A stretch of 64,000 nt of DNA from Sporosarcina sp. FSL W8-0480 (GCF_037963765.1 NZ_CP150166.1:842001-906000); one strand, 5' to 3'; positions 34,416 to 44,027 are shown, numbered from the stretch's first letter. Translations and numbers: made by a program. The notes: a model not told the origin generated them from the letters alone.

Positions 34416-34916
34416 TTAATAGGCAAGTACAGGTTTAGGAATATAATAGACGTATTGGGCTGTTTCAACAGGATAGCCCTCAAAGGTTTCTTCAAAGACA
34501 TCTAACAACTCAAAACCTTGTTTTTCATAAAAGGCCCTTCCAGCTTTATTACTGCTATCTACATAAACAAAAAGCTGTTTGGCATCTTCAAGCATGCAAA
34601 TGGATTGATCAAAAAGTTTTTTTCCATATCCCGAATGTTGATAAGTTGGCAGTATGTACATAGCTGTCAATTCCGAATCGCCATCCTCGTCTTTTTTCGT
34701 GAAGTTTAGAAAGCCGATTGGTGTACCTTTTTCACACTCAGCTACAAGCAAATGCGTCTTTTCCATGCGTTTCATCATCATGGCATCGGAATAGGAGCGT
34801 TTGATAAAAGCTATTTGAATGTCCTCGGGAATGATTCCTGCATATGTGTCATTCCATGTAACGTGGGCAATTTGTTGTATATATCCAATATCTTCAACAG
34901 TCATAGGTCTGATCAT
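34416..34916 (-). CDS. GNAT family N-acetyltransferase
   Basis: A 166-residue GNAT with IRPMTVEDIGYIQQIAHVTW at the start, the acetyl-CoA loop TYQHSGYGKKLFDQ and NKAGRAFYEKQGFE. The N-terminus and WNDTYAGIIPEDIQ recall the PaiA-type (polyamine acetyltransferase) group, but the substrate is not certain. ATG at 34916 lies 8 bp after GGAGG; the GTG at 34925 overlaps it. Confidence 0.85.
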   Translation of the reverse strand: MIRPMTVEDIGYIQQIAHVTWNDTYAGIIPEDIQIAFIKRSYSDAMMMKRMEKTHLLVAECEKGTPIGFLNFTKKDEDGDSELTAMYILPTYQHSGYGKKLFDQSICMLEDAKQLFVYVDSSNKAGRAFYEKQGFELLDVFEETFEGYPVETAQYVYYIPKPVLAY

Positions 34917-34948
34917 GATGATCACCTCCGGAAATCCATTTTGTTTTC

Positions 34949-34977
34949 GTCCAGCTCCGGGCGGCTAAACGCCGCCC
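34949..34977. repeat. Short gtccagctcc-type hairpin element
   Basis: CGTCCAGCTCC followed by GGGCGGC-TAAAC-GCCGCCC, a 7-bp GC stem. The opening resembles another small repeat family of Bacillaceae intergenic DNA; only one copy is in this window. Confidence 0.45.
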
Positions 34978-35081
34978 TATGCTTTTGATATTATAATATC
35001 AAATTACTGGACAATAAACTATGTTTGTCATCATAATGAAATATAAAAAACAAAATTGTCTAATAAGTGAGTGGGGATTGT

Positions 35082-35558
35082 ATGAGTCAACAACTAGAAT
35101 GGACTACATTGGAATTTCATCAGCTCAGTGGTATCGAAGTATATGAAATGTTAGCGTTAAGGGTAGCGGTGTTTGTCGTTGAACAGAACTGTCCCTATCA
35201 GGAAGTTGATGGGCATGATGAAACAGCATTACATGTATTTGGTAAGGACGAAAAGGGGATTGCCGCATACGCGCGACTTTTACCGGCAGGAGAAAAATAT
35301 GACTGTCCATCAATCGGAAGAGTAATTATCAGGTCTGATCTTAGAGGCAGGGGAGTTGGTCACGTTTTAATAGAAAAATGTACTAACTTGATAGAAGAAA
35401 ACTGGAAACCAGAACAAATTAAACTGCAAGCACAAGGACACTTGGAATCATTTTATTCAACACATGGATTTAAGACGGAAAGTGAACCGTATGATGAAGA
35501 TGGGATACCACACATCGACATGATCCGGTTAACCGGAAGTTTTCAATCATCTCGCTAA
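35082..35558 (+). CDS. ElaA-family GNAT acetyltransferase
   Basis: A 158-residue protein of the ElaA/YjcF group: LALRVAVFVVEQNCPYQEVDGHDE is the family signature, with acetyl-CoA loop RSDLRGRGVGHVLIEK and LQAQGHLESFYSTHGF. The role is unknown. ATG at 35082 follows GAGTGGGGA. Confidence 0.9.
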   Translation: MSQQLEWTTLEFHQLSGIEVYEMLALRVAVFVVEQNCPYQEVDGHDETALHVFGKDEKGIAAYARLLPAGEKYDCPSIGRVIIRSDLRGRGVGHVLIEKCTNLIEENWKPEQIKLQAQGHLESFYSTHGFKTESEPYDEDGIPHIDMIRLTGSFQSSR

Positions 35559-35601
35559 GGGTATACTACAGTATATATAAATTAATGGAGGAATGATAGG
35601 T

Positions 35602-35955
35602 ATGGCACGTAAACGTGGAAATGGATTACTACTTGCTACATTAGCTGCAGGGGCATACGCGTATTTCAGTAAAAAGGAAAATCGCGATAAGGCAATGGTC
35701 GCTGTCAATAACATGAAAACAAAAGTTGATTCCTTCATGACTTCCCAAAAACTGAACCGCTCAAATGATACAAAAGCTGGCCATTCAGATCCGTATGATT
35801 TACAGGATAACAAAATGGTGAGTGAAGGCGCGCAAACAAGCGTCCATTATTATAATCAGGAAGTCGAAGACAAGACAGAGGGCGAGGACGGTCTTTACCA
35901 CAAGAAAGAAGTACCAAGCCAAGCACCGCAAAATGACAATCAAAAAAATGACTGA
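35602..35955 (+). CDS. Hypothetical protein with short N-terminal hydrophobic segment
   Basis: A 117-residue protein. Residues 1-22 (ARKRGNGLLLATLAAGAYAYF) form a basic start and a short hydrophobic stretch, as in YtxH-like envelope proteins; the rest is polar, rich in D, N, Q and K and probably disordered. I do not recognise a family. ATG at 35602 is 10 bp after GGAGG; the ATG at 35593 is too close to it. A terminator separates it from yidC, so it is not a MifM-type leader. Confidence 0.65.
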   Translation: MARKRGNGLLLATLAAGAYAYFSKKENRDKAMVAVNNMKTKVDSFMTSQKLNRSNDTKAGHSDPYDLQDNKMVSEGAQTSVHYYNQEVEDKTEGEDGLYHKKEVPSQAPQNDNQKND

Positions 35956-35958
35956 ACT

Positions 35959-35986
35959 AAACGCTTCCGTAACGGAGGCGTTTTTT
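35959..35986 (+). terminator. Terminator before yidC
   Basis: AACGCTTCCG pairs with CGGAGGCGTT around TAA, followed by six T residues. Confidence 0.88.
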
Positions 35987-36039
35987 CGTGGAGTGGAATC
36001 CCGGTTTAATAGAAAAATCCACATATTTACGAACAATAA

Positions 36040-36069
36040 TTGTAATTGCATAGTGAAGTGATGTATACT
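36040..36069 (+). promoter_or_regulatory. yidC promoter
   Basis: TTGTAA (36040-36045), 18-bp spacer, TATACT (36064-36069), 34 bp before the TTG start. Confidence 0.6.
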
Positions 36070-36102
36070 TTTCAGTAGTTTGAAATAGTGAAGGTGAATC
36101 TA

Positions 36103-36963
36103 TTGAAGAAAAAACTTGGCTTATTCACGATATTAATCACCGCCGCAGTCTTCCTAAGCGGTTGTTCGGGAGTTCAGAACAAAGAAGGTACATTTTATAA
36201 TATTTTCGTAAAACCAATGGAATGGCTGCTCCATTATCTTGGAGAGACATTTAACGGAAGCTACGGTTTGGCAATCGTTTTGATCACCGTTGCAATCCGT
36301 TTGGTCTTGATGCCACTTATGTTGAAAAACTATAAGGCGCAACAAGAAATGAAAGTAAAAATGGATGCCCTGCGCCCGGAAATGGAGGATATCCAAAAAC
36401 GTATTAAAGCTGCGAAGGAAAAGGAAGACAAAGAGGAACAAATGAAGCTCCAACAGGAAATGATGGGCTTGTACTCGAAGCACGGTGTCAACCCGTTGAA
36501 CATGGGCTGTCTTCCATTAATCATCCAGATGCCAATCATCATGGGGCTTTACTTTGCTATCCTATACGCTCCACCGGAAGTGAAAGAGCATCAATTCCTT
36601 TGGTTCAATTTAGGTGAACCAGACAAAATCATGATGCTTGTCGCGGGTGCCGTATACTTTGTCCAAGCACGCGTTTCCCTATGGACAATGCCTGAACAGC
36701 AAAAACAACAGATGAAGTTATTCATCTACATGTCACCAATCATGATCATGTTTATCTCTTTCTCGGTCATGGCGGCGTTGCCACTATACTGGGCGGTCGG
36801 CGGACTACTGCTTATTTTCCAAACATACCTTGGACGCAAGTTTTACTATAAAGAAGTACAACCTGCGACGCCAACTGTAAAAGAAGACGAAGCGGAAAAG
36901 ATAGATGAAAAAAAGGCGGAAAAGAATGTCGGCAAGAAAGTAGATAAAAAAGACGAAAAGTAA
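36103..36963 (+). CDS. yidC: Membrane protein insertase YidC (OxaA-type lipoprotein)
   Basis: A 286-residue insertase that places proteins in the membrane alone or with SecYEG. It has a lipoprotein signal with lipobox LSGC, then the five-helix core with the hydrophilic-groove arginine in ITVAIRLVLMPLM, a cytosolic coiled hairpin rich in K/E/M, and GCLPLIIQMPIIMGLY. The C-terminal tail is unusually charged (KEDEAEKIDEKKAEKN...KDEK), as in YidC2 paralogues that touch the ribosome. TTG at 36103 has AAGGTG 5 bp upstream; GTG codons at 36088 and 36094 are too early. Confidence 0.93.
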   Translation: MKKKLGLFTILITAAVFLSGCSGVQNKEGTFYNIFVKPMEWLLHYLGETFNGSYGLAIVLITVAIRLVLMPLMLKNYKAQQEMKVKMDALRPEMEDIQKRIKAAKEKEDKEEQMKLQQEMMGLYSKHGVNPLNMGCLPLIIQMPIIMGLYFAILYAPPEVKEHQFLWFNLGEPDKIMMLVAGAVYFVQARVSLWTMPEQQKQQMKLFIYMSPIMIMFISFSVMAALPLYWAVGGLLLIFQTYLGRKFYYKEVQPATPTVKEDEAEKIDEKKAEKNVGKKVDKKDEK

Positions 36964-37026
36964 TTCTGAACAAAGAGATATTATGGGCCAGGGAGCAATC
37001 TCTGGCCTTTTTTGGAGGGGATTTAT

Positions 37027-37272
37027 ATGAATCAAAAGAAAGTGATCTTTTGGGGCATCATCTTAATCGCCCTAACGACTTTATTCTTTGTCGTTAAAGG
37101 CATGTTGGATTATGCAGTCCTCATGATGATGGCACTCTTCACACTGACAAATGCATCCAGGTCTAAGTCTTTCAAGGAGCAAGGCTTTGATCGGGAATCC
37201 AAATGGATGCGTTATCTATCCATCCTATTCGCCATCGCCTTCATCGTCGTATTCATCATTATTTTCTTTTAA
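37027..37272 (+). CDS. Small membrane protein of unknown function
   Basis: An 81-residue protein with helices at about 7-25, 27-43 and 62-81, joined by a basic loop SRSKSFKEQGFDRESKWMR. No family recognised. ATG at 37027 lies 7 bp after GGAGGGG; the TTG at 37012 is in front of that site. It follows yidC by 63 bp and may be in the same transcript. Confidence 0.7.
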   Translation: MNQKKVIFWGIILIALTTLFFVVKGMLDYAVLMMMALFTLTNASRSKSFKEQGFDRESKWMRYLSILFAIAFIVVFIIIFF

Positions 37273-37285
37273 TAAGGTAATAGAA

Positions 37286-37327
37286 TAAAAAACGATCTCC
37301 GGAAACAGAATTGATCCGGAGAACGTT
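37286..37327 (-). terminator. Terminator of the PPP-type MFS gene
   Basis: TCTCCGG pairs with CCGGAGA, extended by AACG/CGTT; the six-T run lies on the minus-strand exit. Confidence 0.85.
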
Positions 37328-37332
37328 ACTAT

Positions 37333-38481
37333 TTAATAAGCAAACTTTTTTCTTGTCGTCAACACAATAATGATTGCAGGAACAGAACAGACGGTCATTC
37401 CTAAAAACGCGGTTCCCGGTGAAACTTCATACAAAAATCCAGCAGGGAACGTCAGAATAGCCGTACTCAAACTCATTGCGAACGCTGCATAAAACCCTTG
37501 TGCTGCAGCAATCTGAGAATGAGGCAACTTTACCGAAATGTATTGAATGAACGCATAATGCGCAATTCCAAAAGAAGCGGCATGCAACATCTGCGTCCCG
37601 ATAAACATACTCGCAGTTGGAACAAGGAATACAAGCACCCAACGCACAGTTGAGCCGATAGCAGCGATAAGAAACATCGTCGAAATCCTAACTTTTGATA
37701 GCAAACGATCTGCTTGAGTGAAAAAGAGGATTTCGAACAAAACTGCGACATTCAAAATGATTCCGATATAGAAACCGTTGACATTTAAGTCATCAAGATA
37801 AATAAATCCGAAATTATAATAAGAGGCATGAGCTCCTTGCAAAAGTATTCCTAACACCATTACAACAAGGAAGCCACGTGTTGCGAATAACGCCTTAACC
37901 CCTGTCTTTTGCACGGAAGATCGATCAGGGATTCTTTGTAAGACAATAGGCCCTGGACGTGAAAAGAAAACGACAGCAATCAGGAGACCGATGATCATCA
38001 GATAAAGGATGGCTTGTTCATTCCAAATGGCTGTCGCCGCTCCAACGACAAGAAGTGCGACTGTATATCCAATTGAGCCGAATGAACGGCTTTTGCCATA
38101 GTGGACGCGTTCCTTTTGCATAAGGACAGAAGCACCACTTTCAACAGCAGGTAGAATGATAGGATATACTGCGCTGAAAAGTACAGTGATGATGAATAAT
38201 ACAATGTAAGGCGAGTCTGGGATATAAAAGATTAATAATATAAGCGATAGAATAGAAGTCCATTTAATGACATGGATATACGAGCTTCTTGCCGTCAAAT
38301 AAGGGAACACAAGAAAGTTCGAGAATGAACGCGCAATCATTCCGACGCCCATAATAATACTTGCTGCAGGGACAGAGAGACCTTTTTCAATCGTCAACCA
38401 ACCAGTCCAATAAGGAAGAAAAATGCCCCAAGTAAAGAAAAATGTCAAAAAGCTAATAGAAAGCCATCTTTGATTTTTCAT
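37333..38481 (-). CDS. MFS transporter, HcaT/PPP-like (MFS_1_like)
   Basis: A 382-residue, 12-helix facilitator. The first helix FLTFFFTWGIFLPYWTGWL and the loop KSRSFGSIGYTVALLVVG place it in the group containing E. coli HcaT and nucleoside or sugar H+ symporters. Substrate unknown. It is a single minus-strand gene with its own terminator. Confidence 0.85.
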   Translation of the reverse strand: MKNQRWLSISFLTFFFTWGIFLPYWTGWLTIEKGLSVPAASIIMGVGMIARSFSNFLVFPYLTARSSYIHVIKWTSILSLILLIFYIPDSPYIVLFIITVLFSAVYPIILPAVESGASVLMQKERVHYGKSRSFGSIGYTVALLVVGAATAIWNEQAILYLMIIGLLIAVVFFSRPGPIVLQRIPDRSSVQKTGVKALFATRGFLVVMVLGILLQGAHASYYNFGFIYLDDLNVNGFYIGIILNVAVLFEILFFTQADRLLSKVRISTMFLIAAIGSTVRWVLVFLVPTASMFIGTQMLHAASFGIAHYAFIQYISVKLPHSQIAAAQGFYAAFAMSLSTAILTFPAGFLYEVSPGTAFLGMTVCSVPAIIIVLTTRKKFAY

Positions 38482-38629
38482 GTCGGATCCTCACAATCAT
38501 TCATTTACACATTTGAAAATAAATGATAGCATACACAGACTGGAAATAACATACTGATAGTCTTTGTTGTACGAGTCATATTAAAATAAACGTTAAGAGA
38601 TACCTATAGTAGAAGGAAGGCCAACTAAG

Positions 38630-39583
38630 ATGAACCGGAAGAGAAGAAGCAAGTACTCGAACTCGAAAAAATCCAACAAAGCATTAATGATTACACTGCT
38701 TGTAGTCGGAGCATTACTTAGCGCACTCGTAGTATGGATCGGTATCAATGATTGGGATGTAAATAAAAGTTTAAAACAGATCGGCATAGAAAGAGCGGTA
38801 AAACAACCATTGATCGTCGAAGAACCGGAAGAACTGGAAGAGCCTGAGATGGAAGAGGATACTGAAATAGTGGAACTGCCGCCAGTTACGGAAGAAACGG
38901 TCGATGAAGAACCCGAGGCTGAAGTGAAGGAAGAGCCGAAAGAAATAGAAAAAGACGTTCCGAAAACGCCTACACCGAAAGACGAGAAAAAATCCGAGGG
39001 GATAACCCCTCCTGCAAGCCAGAACAAAAGCGGGTATATTGAAGGCCAAATACTTCCAGATGAACCGACTTATGTGAATGGAGTATTGATAGCCAATAAA
39101 AAGTATCCATTACCAAGCACATTTGCCCCAGGGGAAAGTAAAGAGGCAAGGGAAGCATTTGAAGAAATGTCTGCTGAAGCAAAGTTATCCGGTATAAATC
39201 TAACGGCTTTCAGCACATACCGCTCATATGAATACCAAACTTCGCTTTACGACCGTTACGTTAAGAGGGACGGCGTGGAGAAGGCTGATCGATATAGTGC
39301 AAGACCTGGTTATTCCGAGCATCAAACAGGCCTTGCCTTTGACATTGGTGAAGTGAACTATGAAAAGCATTGGGCCTCTTCCTCTTTTGGGGAAACGGAG
39401 GCAGGAAAATGGGTGGCGGCGAACGCTTACCGCTATGGCTTCATCCTGCGCTATCCAAAAGGCAAGGAAGAAATTACGGGCTATATGCATGAATCCTGGC
39501 ACTTCCGTTACGTTGGTAAAGAGGTAGCTGAAGAGATTTTTAAACGAAATATTACTCTTGAAGAATATCTTGGATTAAATTGA
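38630..39583 (+). CDS. D-alanyl-D-alanine carboxypeptidase, VanY/DdcY type
   Basis: A 317-residue membrane-anchored wall enzyme. An N-terminal basic stretch and helix (about 19-41) anchor it; residues 60-125 are an acidic, Pro-rich spacer (repeated EEPE blocks); the VanY metalloprotease domain follows, with zinc ligands in SEHQTGLAFDIG and ESWHFRYVG. It trims the terminal D-Ala of peptidoglycan stems. B. subtilis YodJ is a likely relative. ATG at 38630 is preceded by GAAGGAAGG. Confidence 0.92.
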   Translation: MNRKRRSKYSNSKKSNKALMITLLVVGALLSALVVWIGINDWDVNKSLKQIGIERAVKQPLIVEEPEELEEPEMEEDTEIVELPPVTEETVDEEPEAEVKEEPKEIEKDVPKTPTPKDEKKSEGITPPASQNKSGYIEGQILPDEPTYVNGVLIANKKYPLPSTFAPGESKEAREAFEEMSAEAKLSGINLTAFSTYRSYEYQTSLYDRYVKRDGVEKADRYSARPGYSEHQTGLAFDIGEVNYEKHWASSSFGETEAGKWVAANAYRYGFILRYPKGKEEITGYMHESWHFRYVGKEVAEEIFKRNITLEEYLGLN

Positions 39584-39632
39584 AAAAGCATCCGCCTTAT
39601 CCAAAACACTTTCGGAAAGGTGGATGCTTTTC
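39584..39632. terminator. Bidirectional terminator between the VanY gene and cls
   Basis: AAAAGCATCC-GCCTT pairs with AAGGT-GGATGCTTTT, with an inner TCC...GGA stem. Confidence 0.85.
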
Positions 39633-39641
39633 TGTTTGCCC

Positions 39642-41093
39642 TTAAAGTAATGGAGATAACAATCTTGAAACCGATTCTTTAATTTTAATCCAACGGGTCC
39701 GGTTTAAGTACATTTCATAGGTCAGTTCAGTAGAAAGCTGCATATCTTGTTCGAACAGCTCAGCAAGTTCATGGGATTTTTCCCGATCATATATGAATGC
39801 ATTGATTTCAAAATTGAGTTTGAAGCTCCGAACATCGATATTTGCTGTTCCGACAGTTGAAAGTTCATCATCCACAACGATCTGCTTCGCATGGATAAAT
39901 CCATTCTCATAAATATATACCTTTGCTCCAGCCTTCAACAGTTTCCCGACATTTGAATACGTCGCCCAGTACACAAACATATGGTCTGGTTTATTCGGAA
40001 TCATGATTCGAACATCCACGCCCGATAGACAAGCAATTCGTATCGCATCAAGAAAACTAATATCCGGTATGAAATACGGCGTTTGGATATAAATATATTC
40101 CTTCGCTAAAAAAATCATCTTCAAATAGCCATCTTTAATTTGTTCCCATTCGGCATCAGGTCCGCTTGATACAATTTGCAAACCGACAGAACCTTTTCTT
40201 GGAATTGCAGGGAAGTACCGTTCTGCGTATACGATATCATCCCGATCAGAAGCCTGGTTCCAGTCAAGGAGGAAACGGGTTTGGAGTGGATGAAGTGCAC
40301 TTCCTTCGATACGAAGATGTGTATCCCGCCAATAACCGAACTTTTTATCATGCCCAAGATATTCATCACCAACGTTGAAGCCGCCGATATAGCCGATTCT
40401 TCCATCGATGATGACGATTTTTCGGTGATTCCGGTAATTTAACCGCGGGTTGATGAGTGGTAGTATGGCAGGGAAAAATGCTGCCACTTCACCGCCGCTG
40501 TCAATCAGCTCTCTTAAATGTCTAATCCGCAACCCTCTAGAGCCAATATCATCGAAGAGGACACGGACTTTGACCCCTTGTTTTGCCTTTTTGATCAATA
40601 CATCCAAAATACGTTTGCCTAATGCATCCAACCGCAAAATATAATACTGGAAATGGATATGGTCTTTTGCATTTTCAAGATCACGCAGCAATGCATCGAA
40701 CTTTGCAACACCATCATTAAATACTTGCACATCGTTGTCCTGTGTTAATACTGCATGGTTATTGCGTAGATGTAGGTAAATCATATCTTGGTAATGGGCA
40801 GTATCGTCCAATCTGAAATCAAATGTTCCCTTATCGATCGCTTCAATCTGGTAATCGATCAATGTTTCGATACCAATGCGATTTTTACCTTCCCATCTGA
40901 ATAAATGCTTTTTCCCTAACTTTCTTCCGAATAATAGATAAATGAAGAAGCCGAAAAATGGAACGAAGAATAGGACGAGTAGCCAAGCCCATGTTGCAGT
41001 GGGGTCTCTTCTTTCGAGGAAAATGAGCGCAATCGCTAAAAATATGTTCAATATAAATATGGCTGTCACCGTAATTGATATTAATCCTGCCAT
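39642..41093 (-). CDS. cls: Cardiolipin synthase
   Basis: A 483-residue bacterial-type cardiolipin synthase joining two phosphatidylglycerols. Two N-terminal helices are followed by two phospholipase D domains with HKD motifs: NHRKIVIIDGRIGYIGG (about 220) and HAKQIVVDDELSTVGTAN (about 400). Length equals B. subtilis ClsA (YwnE). A likely start is the ATG at 41093 (GGAGGGCGTAC upstream). Confidence 0.95.
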   Translation of the reverse strand: MAGLISITVTAIFILNIFLAIALIFLERRDPTATWAWLLVLFFVPFFGFFIYLLFGRKLGKKHLFRWEGKNRIGIETLIDYQIEAIDKGTFDFRLDDTAHYQDMIYLHLRNNHAVLTQDNDVQVFNDGVAKFDALLRDLENAKDHIHFQYYILRLDALGKRILDVLIKKAKQGVKVRVLFDDIGSRGLRIRHLRELIDSGGEVAAFFPAILPLINPRLNYRNHRKIVIIDGRIGYIGGFNVGDEYLGHDKKFGYWRDTHLRIEGSALHPLQTRFLLDWNQASDRDDIVYAERYFPAIPRKGSVGLQIVSSGPDAEWEQIKDGYLKMIFLAKEYIYIQTPYFIPDISFLDAIRIACLSGVDVRIMIPNKPDHMFVYWATYSNVGKLLKAGAKVYIYENGFIHAKQIVVDDELSTVGTANIDVRSFKLNFEINAFIYDREKSHELAELFEQDMQLSTELTYEMYLNRTRWIKIKESVSRLLSPLL

Positions 41094-41250
41094 GTACGCC
41101 CTCCTTTTGCTAATACTCCCTATTAGTATACAGAAGATAGTCTGAAAAAGAATAGAATACTTCTTTTTTGATTAAACCTACTTGACTGATATGGATTAGG
41201 GGTTTATAGTCATACTATCAAGGAAAACCTTACATGGAGGGAAAAAAGAA

Positions 41251-42642
41251 TTGGATACATTTTTACTGTTAATCAATATCGCTAGCTTTTTGCTATTGAT
41301 CGGTCTCTTATATATTATGCACCGCAAAAAGGTTTCGTTTTCAAAAAGAGTTTTTGCGGGTCTCGGGCTCGGAATTCTATTCGGATTCATATTGCATATC
41401 GCATATGGTGCTGAATCGGATATACTATCTAAATCTGTCAGTTGGTTTAATATCGTTGGTACCGGCTATGTAAAACTTCTTCAAATGATTGTTGTGCCAC
41501 TTGTTTTCATTTCAATACTTGGTGCCTTCACGAAGGTAACAATTGGTAAGAACTTCGGGAAGATGGCAGGAATGATTTTGGGAATTCTTGTAGGGACGAC
41601 TGCAATCGCGGCTATCGTTGGAATCGCAGCCTCGTTACTATTTGGTTTAGATGCATCTGAAATTGTTCAAGGTGAGGCGGAAACTGCAAGAGGCCTCTCT
41701 ATAGAAGAGCGTTCCGCTGGAATGGGCGATCAGGCATTGCCAAATCAAATTCTTGATCTTTTGCCAGCAAACCCATTCCTTGACTTCACGGGTGCTCGTC
41801 CGACTTCCACAATCGGAGTTGTTATCTTCGCAGCGTTCTTAGGATTTGCATATTTAGCCCTTGTTAGACGTGATGAAGAAAATGCGAACCTGGTAAAGAA
41901 AGGAATAGACGCCGTTTATTCATTAGTTATGGGTGTTGTCCGGATTGTATTACGTCTGACACCTTACGGAATTTTAGCGATCATCGCAAGAACCGTTGCA
42001 ACGTCTGACTTTGCAGCCATCTACAGTCTTGGGAAATTTGTACTTGCATCCTATGTCGCATTAATTGTTATGTTTATCATTCATTTGGTAATCATCTCGA
42101 TTTCAGGACTCAATCCGATTACGTATGTGAAGAAGGCTTCGGAAGCCCTGTTATTTGCTTTCTCATCAAGATCCAGTGCAGGTGCTTTACCCCTTAACAT
42201 CAAAACGCAAACCGACCGTCTTGGTGTTCCGGATGGTGTTGCGAACTTTGCAGGCTCATTCGGTCTGTCAATCGGACAGAACGGTTGCGCAGGTGTTTAC
42301 CCAGCGATGCTTGCAATCATGATTGCACCGACTGTTGGGCAGAATCCACTTGAACCAACTTTCCTCATCACATTGATTGTCGTTGTTGCAATTAGCTCGT
42401 TCGGGGTAGCTGGAGTTGGCGGCGGGGCAACATTCGCAGCAATTCTTGTTCTATCCGCATTGAATCTTCCTGTTGCACTCGCAGGTCTATTGATTTCTGT
42501 TGAACCATTAATCGATATGGGTCGTACTGCATTAAACGTCAGCGGTTCAATGACCGCAGGTGTTGCAACTGCAAGAGCGAGTGGGGAATTGGATAAGGAT
42601 GTATATAACGGTTCGTTGGAACATCAATCGATAGAAGCATGA
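41251..42642 (+). CDS. tcyP: L-cystine sodium/proton symporter
   Basis: A 463-residue DAACS-family transporter with the SSRSSAGALPLNI and NVSGSMTAGVATAR substrate and cation loops and GVAGVGGGATFA. The whole sequence, including the N-terminus INIASFLLLIGLLYIM and KRVFAGLGLGILFGF, follows B. subtilis TcyP (YhcL), also 463 residues. TTG at 41251 is 9 bp after GGAGGG. In B. subtilis the gene belongs to the CymR sulfur regulon; no CymR box was confirmed here. Confidence 0.93.
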   Translation: MDTFLLLINIASFLLLIGLLYIMHRKKVSFSKRVFAGLGLGILFGFILHIAYGAESDILSKSVSWFNIVGTGYVKLLQMIVVPLVFISILGAFTKVTIGKNFGKMAGMILGILVGTTAIAAIVGIAASLLFGLDASEIVQGEAETARGLSIEERSAGMGDQALPNQILDLLPANPFLDFTGARPTSTIGVVIFAAFLGFAYLALVRRDEENANLVKKGIDAVYSLVMGVVRIVLRLTPYGILAIIARTVATSDFAAIYSLGKFVLASYVALIVMFIIHLVIISISGLNPITYVKKASEALLFAFSSRSSAGALPLNIKTQTDRLGVPDGVANFAGSFGLSIGQNGCAGVYPAMLAIMIAPTVGQNPLEPTFLITLIVVVAISSFGVAGVGGGATFAAILVLSALNLPVALAGLLISVEPLIDMGRTALNVSGSMTAGVATARASGELDKDVYNGSLEHQSIEA

Positions 42643-42643
42643 T

Positions 42644-42682
42644 AAAAACGCCGCAAAAGCTTTTACGCTTTTGCGGCGTTTT
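42644..42682. terminator. tcyP terminator
   Basis: AAAACGCCGCAAAAGC pairs perfectly with GCTTTTGCGGCGTTTT around TTTTAC. Confidence 0.93.
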
Positions 42683-42693
42683 ATTTGATTCTG

Positions 42694-42790
42694 GGGATGT
42701 TTCCGCGTCCAGGGTCAGTTCATTTCGCCAAGGTCCATTCATCCGCGTTTAGGGTCCATTCTTTTTCACAAGAGTCCATTGTTCCGCACA
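42694..42790. repeat. Tandem array D, about 20-bp units anchored by GGGTCCATTC
   Basis: GGTCAGTTC, GGTCCATTC, GGTCCATTC and AGTCCATTG recur at steps of 19, 21 and 20 bp, with a weaker first copy near 42694. Between anchors are TTTCGCCAA, ATCCGCGTTTA and TTTTTCACA. It fills the gap between the tcyP terminator and the 3' end of the XRE-TPR gene. The period is less regular than in the other arrays. Confidence 0.7.
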
Positions 42791-42800
42791 TTGAGATGTT

Positions 42801-44027
42801 TTATTTGGAATGGATCAACTCATATGTCTCCATTATGAAATCCTTATACGGCGTGCGCGGCATGTTGGACACATTCTTTACCGCTATTTCAATTGAACGG
42901 TAGGCATCCGCTTCATCCCCCAACTCCAAATGACAAAGCGCGGCATACGCATCTTTTTCATAGAAGATGGAGAGGTCGAATGGATGGTGGACGAAATCCG
43001 CTATTACCACTTTATCAAAGCAGGATAGTGCCTCTGCATACCTCTTTAAGCCATACATTACCTTTCCTTTTTCTATGAAGGCGTAGGGGGTGTATTCATT
43101 GGATAGGTTGAGTTTACCGTAATATGCGTCAATTAGCTTCTGTGCCTCCCCATAATCTTTCTTATAGGAGGTTAAATAATGTACATTCGCAAATTTAGTA
43201 AATAGAATCGCATCTTCATCTTCCGCGAACTCCCCATAGAGTGACATTTTTCGCTCATAATATCTCATAGAATTTTCATCGTCGTTCATCATCGCATGGA
43301 AGGTTGCCAAACGGTACAGATGATCAATCCGATAGAAAACCTGCTTTTCCTTTGAAAATTCAATCCCTTCATTCATGACCCGAATTGCATCTTCGGAATT
43401 ACCGACTGCGTAGTGCAGGACTGCCTCTAAATAATCAAAATCGAGACGTGTCAGGGGGTCGATGAATCCATTCCGCGCTTCGATTTCAGATTTCTTATCC
43501 AATAAAATTGAAAGGGAACTAGTGTAATCATGCTCGGTGAACTTTACCAACGCTAAGAAAATACCAACAGTTGCAAGGTGGCGAGTACTATTCATTTGAT
43601 CGTAAATATCCGCAGCTTTTTCTAAATACTCCCTCCAACCATCTTTTTTCTCGTAGTAAAGAGCGCGACCGTAAATATCATATAATCTGGCAGCTTCATA
43701 GCTTTGTGTTAATTTATCTATATACGGCTCTATTAAAGCGAGAACCTGCTCGTGTTCATCCGTCAATTTATCAAAATCCACCCTTAAAAGTTGCTCAGCA
43801 GTTTTTAAAACTTCTTGTAATTCCTGCCGATTCGTCTCTTCCAATAGCTCGGACGTTTCAACACCAAGCCGTTCTGCGATATACGCTAAACTTTCCATCG
43901 ATGGATTCGCTTTATTATTCTCGATTAAACTGAGCATGCCTTTTGTAAGTTGCTCTCCTGCCAATGCTTCCAATGTAAGTTTACGCTGTTTACGCAGCGT
44001 CCTGATTCGTTCACCTAATGTTTGCAG
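42801..44027 (-). CDS. XRE-type regulator with TPR repeats (RRNPP-like)
   Basis: A 408-residue protein: helix-turn-helix at about 5-58 (LGERIRTLRKQRKLTLEALA...LTKGMLSLIENNKANPSMESLAYIAERL) followed by about seven TPR-like helical pairs, e.g. DKLTQSYEAARLYDIYGRALYYEKKDG and FIEKGKVMYGLKRYAEALSCFDKV. This matches peptide-sensing RRNPP regulators (PlcR, Rap, Rgg), but no signal peptide gene is visible nearby. The only codon well placed (8 bp) behind the perfect GGAGGTG is CTG at 44027; TTG at 44042 lies upstream of that site. A CTG start is therefore proposed. Confidence 0.82.
   Translation of the reverse strand: MQTLGERIRTLRKQRKLTLEALAGEQLTKGMLSLIENNKANPSMESLAYIAERLGVETSELLEETNRQELQEVLKTAEQLLRVDFDKLTDEHEQVLALIEPYIDKLTQSYEAARLYDIYGRALYYEKKDGWREYLEKAADIYDQMNSTRHLATVGIFLALVKFTEHDYTSSLSILLDKKSEIEARNGFIDPLTRLDFDYLEAVLHYAVGNSEDAIRVMNEGIEFSKEKQVFYRIDHLYRLATFHAMMNDDENSMRYYERKMSLYGEFAEDEDAILFTKFANVHYLTSYKKDYGEAQKLIDAYYGKLNLSNEYTPYAFIEKGKVMYGLKRYAEALSCFDKVVIADFVHHPFDLSIFYEKDAYAALCHLELGDEADAYRSIEIAVKNVSNMPRTPYKDFIMETYELIHSK

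Noticed and set aside
35602..36102. MifM-like arrest peptide controlling yidC
   Set aside because: The upstream 117-residue protein is followed by a strong terminator and yidC has its own promoter; no arrest motif was seen.
36103..36150. GTG 36088 or 36094 as yidC start
   Set aside because: The AAGGTG site overlaps them; TTG 36103 is correctly spaced and gives a standard lipoprotein signal.
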